DNA of 20,530 nt from positions 1 through 20,530 of the IMG/VR virus record IMGVR_UViG_3300049489_000122, one strand, 5' to 3'. Shown in pieces: positions 7,133 to 14,172 of this stretch. A program made the position numbers and the translations under genes. The DNA is from a virus. How positions within the stretch are numbered: position 1 is the stretch's first letter; every line of letters starts with the position of its first letter. Below the pieces are notes generated by a model. That model saw only the letters and a list, made by a program, of their open reading frames with translations. It did no database searches and was not told the origin of the DNA.

Positions 7133-7954
7133 ATGGAATATCAAACACCGACTGATGACGTAATCATCAATGACTCGACTAGCGACGTTATCGCGAATGA
7201 CGCAAATGAATCAGGCGCCTCATCCCCGTCAGCACAAGCGGATGTAAACACTGAGGTAGATGAAACGGGTGTCTCTTATAAGAACCGGTTCTTGGAAGTT
7301 AACAGGAAACTAGAGAACCTGAATAAGTCAATCCCTCAGATGATTCAGGAAGCGGCACAGTTGGCAGCACAGAACACACAGGCACAGGTCAGCAAGAAGG
7401 AAGAATATAGTCTTAACGACTATCTTACCGCTAAAGCTAGAGACCCTCAGAACGCAGCTTACTACGATGGCAAGATTCTTGACCTCCAAAAGCAAGAGAT
7501 CGCAAGCACAGTACAGACGCAACTGACACAGTACCAGCTAAAGCAACAGCACGATGCCGCAAGGCAACAAGCTGAAGCATGGGCGGTAAATAACTTCCCA
7601 CAACTTAATGACCCAAATTCTCCTTATGCACAACAGGTCTGGGCTACGTTTAACTCAAGACCCGCAGATAAGAGAGAGCCGTATGATTTTGCTGTTGCTG
7701 CTGAATTAGTGGCGGCACGTATGGGGATCAAAGCAGCATCCGCCAGCAATCCGGCACAGGAAGCATTACAACGCAAAGAACGTGAACTAAAGAAATTAAC
7801 TAAGGAGCGTGTTGTTGAAGGTGATGGGAGAGGCCGAACAATAGCCCCAACATCAACACAGAGGCAGGCGGATTTGACCGCTGCGCTCGATCGTGGAAAT
7901 GTTAAAGGTTACATTGAGAAGTATCTTCTAAAGCCTAAGGCAGCCGAAGAATAA
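7133..7954 (+). CDS. Capsid scaffolding protein
   Basis: A 273-residue protein immediately before the capsid gene. The N-terminal 45 residues are acidic and low-complexity. Residues about 47-80 (RFLEVNRKLENLNKSIPQMI) form a likely coiled coil. The middle is rich in Gln and Ala, and a basic helix (LQRKERELKKLTKERVVEG) lies near 209-228. This composition and order is typical of scaffolds, which direct capsid shell assembly and then leave. The ATG at 7133 follows AAGGAA. Only three bases separate its stop from the capsid ATG. No protease motif is seen. Confidence 0.75.
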   Translation: MEYQTPTDDVIINDSTSDVIANDANESGASSPSAQADVNTEVDETGVSYKNRFLEVNRKLENLNKSIPQMIQEAAQLAAQNTQAQVSKKEEYSLNDYLTAKARDPQNAAYYDGKILDLQKQEIASTVQTQLTQYQLKQQHDAARQQAEAWAVNNFPQLNDPNSPYAQQVWATFNSRPADKREPYDFAVAAELVAARMGIKAASASNPAQEALQRKERELKKLTKERVVEGDGRGRTIAPTSTQRQADLTAALDRGNVKGYIEKYLLKPKAAEE

Positions 7955-7957
7955 TAA

Positions 7958-9060
7958 ATGGTAGATAATCCCGCAGGTTATTCGTTAAACACCGTCTAGC
8001 GAATATAAAATCTTACTATATCGGTGGATATCCAGCAATGGACAATACCGAGGCAACCTGAGAAGTTCAGAGAGTCCGTAGAGACTACACGTAAGACACC
8101 GCAAGGTGATGATATAGTCCGAACTACATAGAGATATGTAGAGATTGACAGAAATGCTCAATCCTCGTCTTTAAAACGAGTAACAATATTGATGACAATA
8201 AAGCAATTCGTGAAGATTTGCTTAATTTGATTACGAATGTTTCGCCGTTAGAAAACCAGTTGGTCTATGGTTTGCAGCAATCAACATCCCTTCAACCCAT
8301 CCATCAGTGGCTTACGGACTCTTTAAAGACCCCCGCCGCTAATGCGAAGGTCGAAGGTGCAGATGCTTCATTCGCAGCCCGCACCAACCCTGCCCGCGAC
8401 ATTAACTATTGCCAGATCGTTTCCATCCCAGTGATGGTTACTGGTTCTGATGATATGGCTAATGCTGCTGGTTATGGTGGTAGCCGTATGGCCTATGAAA
8501 TGGAAAAGGCCATCAAGGAATACGCTAACGATACCGAGTTTGCTCTTATGCGCGGTACGTTGGTTTGTGGCGCTGGTACCACAGCCCGTAGCCTCAAGGG
8601 TGTCAAGGCCTTTGCTTCTACGCTTGCAACCAGCCAATCTGGTATCTCTTTGAGCGAGTCTATTATGATCGATCACTTGGATGCTGGTTGGACCAATGGT
8701 GTTGTCCACAAGGAAATCTATGTTGGCCGTGTGCTGAAAAAGAGAATCAACTCTTTCACCGCGAACAGCACCTTGTTCCAGAACCCAACAGATAAACGAT
8801 TGGTTAACTCCGTCGATATCTACGAATCAACCAATGGTCCTGTGAAAATTATGCGCCATCGTTATGTCACTGTTGCTGGTGATGTTAATAACGATTTGGT
8901 CACGATCGCTCCGGATCACTTAGCAGTTGCCTACTTCCGCAAGCCTACAGTTCAGGATATTGCGAAGACGGGTGATGCTGAGAAGAAGCAGTTACTTGGT
9001 GAGAAGACCCTCGAAGTCCGCACCGAGAAAGCTGTTGGTTTGATCAGTGCGTTGCTGTAA
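7958..9060 (+). CDS. Major capsid protein (SU10/DUF5309-like), interrupted by an intron
   Basis: Builds the capsid shell. Exon 1 is 7958-7985 and exon 2 most likely 8192-9060; joined they give 897 bases, 298 residues. Spliced, the start reads MVDNPAGYSYDNKAIREDLL and then LITNVSP, matching the Y-D...R-E-D-L...I-T-N-I-S-P start usual in this family. Further family-like stretches are WLTDSLKTPAANAKVEG, VMVTGSDDMANAAG and an E-x-E-K-A-x-K-E-Y segment. Without splicing exon 1 stops at TAG 7997-7999 after 13 codons, and exon 2 has no ATG or ribosome binding site near its start; the TTG at 8218 is an unlikely start. The spliced product length fits the family. Confidence 0.85.
7986..8191 (+). ncRNA. 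ORF-less group I intron in the capsid gene
   Basis: The elements of a group I ribozyme are visible. P1 pairs 7979-7987 with 7997-8005, with the U7985-G7999 wobble marking the 5' splice site. P2 is ATATC/GATAT (8018-8022/8027-8031). P3 pairs 8038-8043 with 8074-8079. P6 is CTGA/TCAG (8058-8061/8067-8070). P7 is GACTA (8083-8087) with TAGTC (8115-8119), the latter within the conserved GATGATATAGTCC. P8 is CACC-GCAA-GGTG (8097-8108). P9 is CTACATA-GAGA-TATGTAG (8124-8141). A later hairpin CTCGT/ACGAG (8165-8169/8176-8180) lies before the 3' end. Ending at G8191 restores the reading frame and a family-like protein; G8203 is the nearest alternative. No homing endonuclease is encoded. Confidence 0.88.
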
Positions 9061-9108
9061 TCACTTACAGTTACAGTAATCGCAGTAGTTAAGTAAACAA
9101 TGGCTTAT

Positions 9109-9131
9109 GGGGTTGTGCCATAAACAACCCC
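9109..9131 (+). terminator. Hairpin after the capsid gene, attenuator or terminator
   Basis: GGGGTTGT (9109-9116) and ACAACCCC (9124-9131) form a perfect eight-base-pair stem with a seven-base loop, 49 bases after the capsid stop. Only a short TTTT follows, about eight bases later, so it is not a textbook intrinsic terminator; it may reduce read-through or protect the capsid mRNA 3' end. An overlapping pairing of ATGGC (9100-9104) with GCCAT (9117-9121) would compete with it. Confidence 0.6.
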
Positions 9132-9143
9132 TACCCACATTTT

Positions 9144-9473
9144 ATGGAACTAGCCCACACCACAGATGTCAATGTTGCCGTAAGAGCCTACATCAATACC
9201 ATCCTTAAGCATGACCAAAGAGCATGGCAAGAGATGCAGGATTTTATGGACCAGAAGAAGGACATGATCGCCTCACAGAAAAATGAGCGTGGCATGTCAG
9301 ACGGCGAAGAACTTAAGCACTGTATCTCAATGCCTGAATTATTAGGTGCGTATGTGTTCAAGCAATTCCCAGAGATATTAGATTCCAAGAACTCGATGTA
9401 TCGTTTCATGCGAGCTTTCCCAGAGTTTACCGCATCACATAAGCCTTTCAAGACCAAGTACGAAGCTCGTTAA
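9144..9473 (+). CDS. Hypothetical protein after the capsid gene
   Basis: Unrecognised, 109 residues, predicted helical and charged throughout (HDQRAWQEMQDFMDQKKDMI). A compact C-terminal part carries ISMPELLGAYVFKQFPEILD and FMRAFPEFTASHKPFKTKYE. No signal peptide, membrane segment or metal motif is seen. It sits between the post-capsid hairpin and the glycosyltransferase cassette, 12 bases before the first glycosyltransferase. It may be a minor head protein by position, but nothing in the sequence confirms this. Confidence 0.65.
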   Translation: MELAHTTDVNVAVRAYINTILKHDQRAWQEMQDFMDQKKDMIASQKNERGMSDGEELKHCISMPELLGAYVFKQFPEILDSKNSMYRFMRAFPEFTASHKPFKTKYEAR

Positions 9474-9485
9474 CAAAAGGGGTAT

Positions 9486-11846
9486 ATGAAGAAAACCATT
9501 GGATTATGTTTAATTGTCAAAGATGAAGTAAAAGATGTTGTCCGTATTTTATCTCATTACGGGAAACTATTTGATTGTGTTTACTTGACCGTTACGAACA
9601 AATCCAAATTGGAAGAATTTCAGACCCTACCAAAGCTGATGGATGATGTTAGAATCCTCGTCAGCTACTTCGAGTGGACCAAGAACTTTTCAGAAGCTCG
9701 CAACTTCAACTTCGCACAAGCTGAAACAGATTATATCTTCTGGATGGATGCGGATGATAAACTCCATAATGCCTCCGCAATGCGTGGCTTAATCACCAGG
9801 CACGAAGATGTAGATGTATTTTATTTCAATTACCAATACGCTTTTGATGAGTCTGGTAATTGCACCATGCAGCACACAAGGGAAAGGCTCATCCGCAACA
9901 ATAAAACATTGATGTGGAAAGGAGCCGTACATGAAACCCTTATTCCTATTGAAGACGTACAGTTACGTTCTGGCCAATCTGATGAAGTCCAGGTTATCCA
10001 CACCGCTACGCTTGAAGATTGCGTTGACTCTCATAAAAGAAATGTGGAGATACTGGTATCAGAATACAATCGCGAGGGCGAGAAGACTGACCCTAGAAGT
10101 TTATCTTATCTTGCAGCAGAGCTTACAGCGCTTAAAAGGTATGATGAGGCTATAAAGTTTTACGAGAAGCATATCCAGTTAAGCGGTTGGGAAGAAGACA
10201 AGTATCTTAGCTGGAACAAGATCGCACAGAACCTAGTCAGCATGTTCATGGAGCATGGTGATAAGAAGCTATTAGCTACCGCAATCGCAGCGTTATCCGA
10301 AGCGATTATTATGTTCCCGCAGTTCCCTGATGCTTACCTGACAATGGGTGAAGTCTATTGGCACTTAAGAGAATGGGAGAAAGCGATTGAGTGGACGAAT
10401 ACTGGTTTATCGAAAAAGCCTGACACAACATTACCTTATCACGATCCCACACGCTACACCATACGTCCTTTACCTATTCTGGCCTTTGCTCACCTTAATC
10501 TCGGAAATATCGAACTCGCGTATCAGTTGATGTCCGAGGCCATGAAACGTGCGCCTAAGAACCCGTTTGTGGTTAATAACTTTCCGTTCTTTGAGAAGTC
10601 TCAGAAAGAGCTGCTGGTATTTAAGAACTTCATCAATATAGCCGCATACCTTGAAAACAACGATAGAGACAAGTTAAACAAGCTCCCCGATCTTATCCCA
10701 AATGATTGTGCTGGTGATGATCGCTTTATCCAGTTAAGGCATAAGTATTCTAAGCCTAAGGTATGGGATGCAGACTCGGTTGTGATCTATTGCGGTTTAT
10801 CAGCAGAGGAATGGGCGCCACCTAGCGTTTTAAAGGGCATAGGAGGCTCTGAGGAGGCCGTAATCTACTTATCCAAGGAACTAACCGCCTTGGGCCATAA
10901 AGTCACCGTATATGCCAACTGTGGCGATTTAGAGGGTGATTACGATGGTGTGGAGTACAAGAATTACTGGCACTTCAATAAGCACGATGTCTTTAATGTC
11001 ATCATCTCCTGGCGTCAGAATATCTTTAATGCTGGTGTTTTTGGTAAGCGTAAACTTGTATGGCTACATGATGTGCCATTCAAGAACGATTGGACCGCAG
11101 AAGCTTTTGAGAATGTGGACAAGGTTATTGTGCTTTCAGATTATCACAAGACCCTTTTACCTAATGCGCCGGAAGATAAAATCTACGTTTCCACAAATGG
11201 GATAAATGTACCAGACATGGTACTAGCTGATTCCAAGAAGCATACACGCAATCCATATCGCATCATTTATGGCTCAAGCTACAACCGTGGCCTTGAACAC
11301 TTGCTAGATATGTGGTCTGAGATAAGACAAGAAGTTCCCATGGCAGAACTCCACGTATTTTATGGGTGGGAAACTTTTGATGCCATGAACTCTGAAAACC
11401 AAGACCTTATGCGCTGGAAGGAATCTTTGATTAAGAAGATGAACCAACCAGGTATTAAGGATCACGGCCGGGTTGGCCACAGAAAATTGCTTGAAGAATA
11501 TGCGAAGTCAGCGATCTGGGCTTACCCAACATTCTTTAAAGAGATTAACTGTATAACGGCGCTGAAAGCAACTGCAATGGGTTGTATGCCGGTATTCCAT
11601 AACCAATTTGCATTACGCGATACTTGTAAATATGGTTACGGTGTGGAACCTAAGGAGGAGAAGTTAATGCTTGAGGAGTTTAAGCAGAAACTAATCACCG
11701 CCCTACATGTTCCATACGGAAAAGAACCCAGAGAATCTATGAAGATCGCGGTAAGGAATCAATACTCCTGGGTGAATGTCGCAAGGGATTGGAGTGCAAA
11801 TCTATTTAATGAAAATCTCGATCTTTGCGTCAGCGATAAGAACTAA
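9486..11846 (+). CDS. Fused glycosyltransferase: GT2 domain, TPR-like helices, GT4-like domain
   Basis: A 786-residue protein that should transfer sugars from nucleotide donors. Residues about 1-185 are a GT2-type GT-A domain: TIGLCLIVKDE, then WTKNFSEARNF and MDADD with D88, D90 and D91 as the metal/nucleotide site. The WTxxFSxARN spacing matches bacterial GT2 enzymes that carry TPRs. Residues about 195-360 are helical TPR-like repeats (RYDEAIKFYEKHIQL, EWEKAIEWTNTGL). Residues about 428-770 form a GT-B domain of GT4 type: KGIGGSEEAVIYLSKEL, then VIVLSDYHKTLL and the late EINCITALKATAMGCMPV, where the family's donor-binding glutamates would sit. AAAAGGGG precedes the ATG. The 3' end overlaps the next glycosyltransferase by 38 bases. 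Two catalytic domains in one chain suggest two successive transfers; acceptor unknown. Confidence 0.85.
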   Translation: MKKTIGLCLIVKDEVKDVVRILSHYGKLFDCVYLTVTNKSKLEEFQTLPKLMDDVRILVSYFEWTKNFSEARNFNFAQAETDYIFWMDADDKLHNASAMRGLITRHEDVDVFYFNYQYAFDESGNCTMQHTRERLIRNNKTLMWKGAVHETLIPIEDVQLRSGQSDEVQVIHTATLEDCVDSHKRNVEILVSEYNREGEKTDPRSLSYLAAELTALKRYDEAIKFYEKHIQLSGWEEDKYLSWNKIAQNLVSMFMEHGDKKLLATAIAALSEAIIMFPQFPDAYLTMGEVYWHLREWEKAIEWTNTGLSKKPDTTLPYHDPTRYTIRPLPILAFAHLNLGNIELAYQLMSEAMKRAPKNPFVVNNFPFFEKSQKELLVFKNFINIAAYLENNDRDKLNKLPDLIPNDCAGDDRFIQLRHKYSKPKVWDADSVVIYCGLSAEEWAPPSVLKGIGGSEEAVIYLSKELTALGHKVTVYANCGDLEGDYDGVEYKNYWHFNKHDVFNVIISWRQNIFNAGVFGKRKLVWLHDVPFKNDWTAEAFENVDKVIVLSDYHKTLLPNAPEDKIYVSTNGINVPDMVLADSKKHTRNPYRIIYGSSYNRGLEHLLDMWSEIRQEVPMAELHVFYGWETFDAMNSENQDLMRWKESLIKKMNQPGIKDHGRVGHRKLLEEYAKSAIWAYPTFFKEINCITALKATAMGCMPVFHNQFALRDTCKYGYGVEPKEEKLMLEEFKQKLITALHVPYGKEPRESMKIAVRNQYSWVNVARDWSANLFNENLDLCVSDKN

Positions 11847-12564
11847 ATTCTGGCCAGAACAGCTAGAGTCACTTGAGAAGAATAAAGTGGATTGGGAGTT
11901 AGTCTACGTAGGCTCTAAACAGCCAGACTTTCATCACCCAAATCTTAAATGGTACTTTTCCGAAGTTAAACCGGCCCAATGTTGTGAGGCGGCACGAAGG
12001 AATTGTACCGGAGATATTCTCTCATGGACAGCAGACGATGCAATATATCCGGCAGGCATATTGGATGACATTGCTAATCTGTTTACCTCTTATCCTGACG
12101 AGAAATTAATCATAGCAGCAGAAACAATAGAGAATGAAAGGCCCTGTCCCTGGGAGTCTTTCCTATTGTTTGATAATAACCCACTCTCACCAATCATGGC
12201 ACCATTCGGATTTATCCGTAAGGCATGGTTCGATAAATTGGGTGGGTTCGATAAACGCTACATCGGTGGTCAGTACGAGAACGATCTATTACTTAGACAC
12301 TACGCTGCTGGTGGTCAGATCATGGGATATGATGATAAACCAATTATCGTAGACCATTACAACAAGCACACCAATCATCACTCGGACTTTAGTAACTTCT
12401 ATAAGCATGGACGCAAGGTCTTAGAAGATACCTGGCGTTTAGGTGGTTATCAAGAACACTCCGCAGATGGTCAAGTCCTACACACACCAGCCATAGAGTT
12501 CCAACCTTACAGTGATAAGGAAATCCTAACAAAGACTCAAGGACCACAAGGCCTATGGGAGTAG
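11809..12564 (+). CDS. GT2-like glycosyltransferase
   Basis: A 251-residue protein from the ATG at 11809, chosen because a GGAG lies upstream and the protein then begins MKISIFASAIR; an in-frame ATG at 11776 would add 11 residues deeper inside the preceding gene. The GT-A fold is suggested by the N-terminal strand, CCEAARRNCTGDILSWTADD (putative A-D-D metal site), and FIRKAWFDKLGGFDKRYIGG, a typical acceptor-side segment followed by YENDLLLRHYAAG. The pattern fits GT2-type sugar transferases, with no membrane segment. It lies between two other glycosyltransferases, sharing 38 bases with the first and 10 with the third, so all three are likely made together. Confidence 0.75.
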   Translation: MKISIFASAIRTKFWPEQLESLEKNKVDWELVYVGSKQPDFHHPNLKWYFSEVKPAQCCEAARRNCTGDILSWTADDAIYPAGILDDIANLFTSYPDEKLIIAAETIENERPCPWESFLLFDNNPLSPIMAPFGFIRKAWFDKLGGFDKRYIGGQYENDLLLRHYAAGGQIMGYDDKPIIVDHYNKHTNHHSDFSNFYKHGRKVLEDTWRLGGYQEHSADGQVLHTPAIEFQPYSDKEILTKTQGPQGLWE

Positions 12565-13232
12565 ATGTCAGTATTGTATTACCAACACTGATCCGTAATA
12601 CAGAACAATTCAACACAACCATCAAGTGCATCGAACTAGCCCGCAAACACACCAATGTTCCATTTGAATTAATCATCGTAGAAACTGAGACTAATTACCT
12701 TGAAGAACTTGCCGACGTTTACATTCACTTCCCAACAAAAACGTGTAGCACTAAAGACATTAATGCTGGCTTTGCTGCTGCCACCGGCACTTATGTTGGG
12801 TTGCTTACTAACGATGTATATGTTGATGAAGGATGGCTTGAGGTTCTGTTGGAGACGTTTGACAGGAAAAAGGACTGTGGTATTGCCACACTCGCTTCTA
12901 CGCAATTCAAAGAACACAGGCAAGTTGGTAAAATTGAGCAGTGGGTATGGTGTTCGGTATTTATTACTCGCAGGGATTATTTAGTAAAACATAATTACTT
13001 CGACGCTGAGAATTTTCCTCAAGTATGGGATGACAGCGACTACGTTACAAAGCTTTGCCTTGATGGATTGCTACCGTATAAGAATTACGGATGCGTTGTT
13101 CATCACAAGATTGGAATGACAGAGTACAAATCACCGCAACACGAATACAACTACCGCACCAACGGTCAACGCTACAACGAGAAGTACAAAGATTGCAAGC
13201 ATCCAATATACGAACACCTGAGGCTTAAATGA
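12555..13232 (+). CDS. GT2-family glycosyltransferase
   Basis: A 225-residue GT-A type transferase. The N-terminus VSIVLPTLIRN is the usual nucleotide-binding strand. The family's N-x-G sits in DINAGFAAATGTYVGLLTND, where T-N-D replaces the more common D-x-D. A later FITRRDYLVKHNYFDAEN and WDDSDYVTKLCLDG match the catalytic end of GT2 enzymes, with D-D-S-D as the likely base region. The chain is short and has no membrane anchor, as in soluble transferases. The ATG at 12555 overlaps the preceding gene by ten bases and the stop overlaps the neck adaptor start as ATGA. That coupling to a virion gene shows it is expressed late. Confidence 0.8.
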   Translation: MGVDVSIVLPTLIRNTEQFNTTIKCIELARKHTNVPFELIIVETETNYLEELADVYIHFPTKTCSTKDINAGFAAATGTYVGLLTNDVYVDEGWLEVLLETFDRKKDCGIATLASTQFKEHRQVGKIEQWVWCSVFITRRDYLVKHNYFDAENFPQVWDDSDYVTKLCLDGLLPYKNYGCVVHHKIGMTEYKSPQHEYNYRTNGQRYNEKYKDCKHPIYEHLRLK

Positions 13233-14158
13233 TAACTAATAAAGATTTTGTCACAATGAAGGGTAACGTAGCTGAGATCGTGGGAGATACGTCTGCCGCT
13301 TTCCAGACTAAGATAGGTAAGTGGATCAATAGACGTTACCGCGACTTCATGCGTAGGTATCAATGGAAAGAGCTATACGATACCTATACGATCACAACGG
13401 TAGCTAACCAGGCTACTTATGCTTTACCAGAGGACTTTGGTGAGGCTGTCTACTTCTACGACAATACCAATAAAGCTACACTCTGGGAATCTCCAGAGTT
13501 TGGTTCTCAAAATGATACATCTTTAGTATCAGCTTCTCAGTACTTTAGCATATCTGAATCGAGCGTTAAGGCTCAACCAACATCAGCTTCAACTCTCTCT
13601 GTTGTTAGTACCTCTGCCAGCGATAACACCCAGACATTATTTGTGAAGGGATTCACTGGAACAGTTACTGTGGAAGAAACAATCTCCCTGAATGGTACTA
13701 CGCCGGTTTCTAGCGCTAATTCATACACCAAGGTCTATCAGATATCCAAGTCCGCTGTTAGCGCTGGAACGATCAGCGTAACATCCGACTCTGCCGCTGT
13801 CACGCAGGCTGTGATGTCACCCAAGGTCATGCAGGCTAGGTATAGGATTGCACATCTATTCTATATCCCCGTTGGAACTACATCAATCGTTGTTAGATAC
13901 AAGAGGGCTGTTACTCCACTGATCAATGACTACGACTATCCAATCATGGATATTGGTGATGAGTTAGAACTTGGGGCAGAAGCAGACGCTTGGAGAGCTA
14001 AGAGACAATTCAGTAAATCCTCCGCACTAGATGGTGTCTTTGAGAACGAACTAGCCAAGAGAATGTTCCAAGAAGAACAGAACGCAGACATTACTTTCAA
14101 GCCCACCGCATATAACAGGCAATCTATCATTGGTATTGGCAATACCTGGAATACCTAA
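13229..14158 (+). CDS. Neck adaptor (head-tail connector) with Ig-like insertion
   Basis: A 309-residue protein likely to bind beneath the portal. Residues 1-85 (KIGKWINRRYRDFMRRYQWK, then TITTVANQATYALPEDFGE) carry the helical bundle and beta motif common to phage adaptor proteins of podoviruses, and residues about 230-309 return to this type (DIGDELELGAEADAWRAKRQ). Residues about 110-195 are Ser/Thr/Val-rich beta sequence (TLFVKGFTGTVTVEETISLN), read as an inserted Ig-like domain that could decorate the neck surface. The start overlaps the last glycosyltransferase by four bases. The nozzle-like protein follows after 14 bases. Assigned by pattern and position. Confidence 0.7.
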   Translation: MITNKDFVTMKGNVAEIVGDTSAAFQTKIGKWINRRYRDFMRRYQWKELYDTYTITTVANQATYALPEDFGEAVYFYDNTNKATLWESPEFGSQNDTSLVSASQYFSISESSVKAQPTSASTLSVVSTSASDNTQTLFVKGFTGTVTVEETISLNGTTPVSSANSYTKVYQISKSAVSAGTISVTSDSAAVTQAVMSPKVMQARYRIAHLFYIPVGTTSIVVRYKRAVTPLINDYDYPIMDIGDELELGAEADAWRAKRQFSKSSALDGVFENELAKRMFQEEQNADITFKPTAYNRQSIIGIGNTWNT

Positions 14159-14172
14159 AGGTTAACTAATTA

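Noticed and set aside
8167-8203. Other 3' splice sites (after G8167 or G8203)
   Set aside because: Both keep the frame, but only G8191 yields the Y-D-N...R-E-D-L start and allows a short P10 pairing of GAC 8194-8196 with GTC 7994-7996. G8203 remains the next choice.
8368-8709. 113-codon minus-strand frame in the capsid gene
   Set aside because: Shadow of the capsid coding sequence; no start signal and no recognisable motif.
8218-9060. Capsid gene read as starting at TTG 8218
   Set aside because: No ribosome binding site, and it loses the family's N-terminal motif, which intron removal restores exactly in frame.
9100-9123. Seven-codon frame after the capsid gene
   Set aside because: Lies in the hairpin, has no ribosome binding site, and has no supporting signal; treated as chance.
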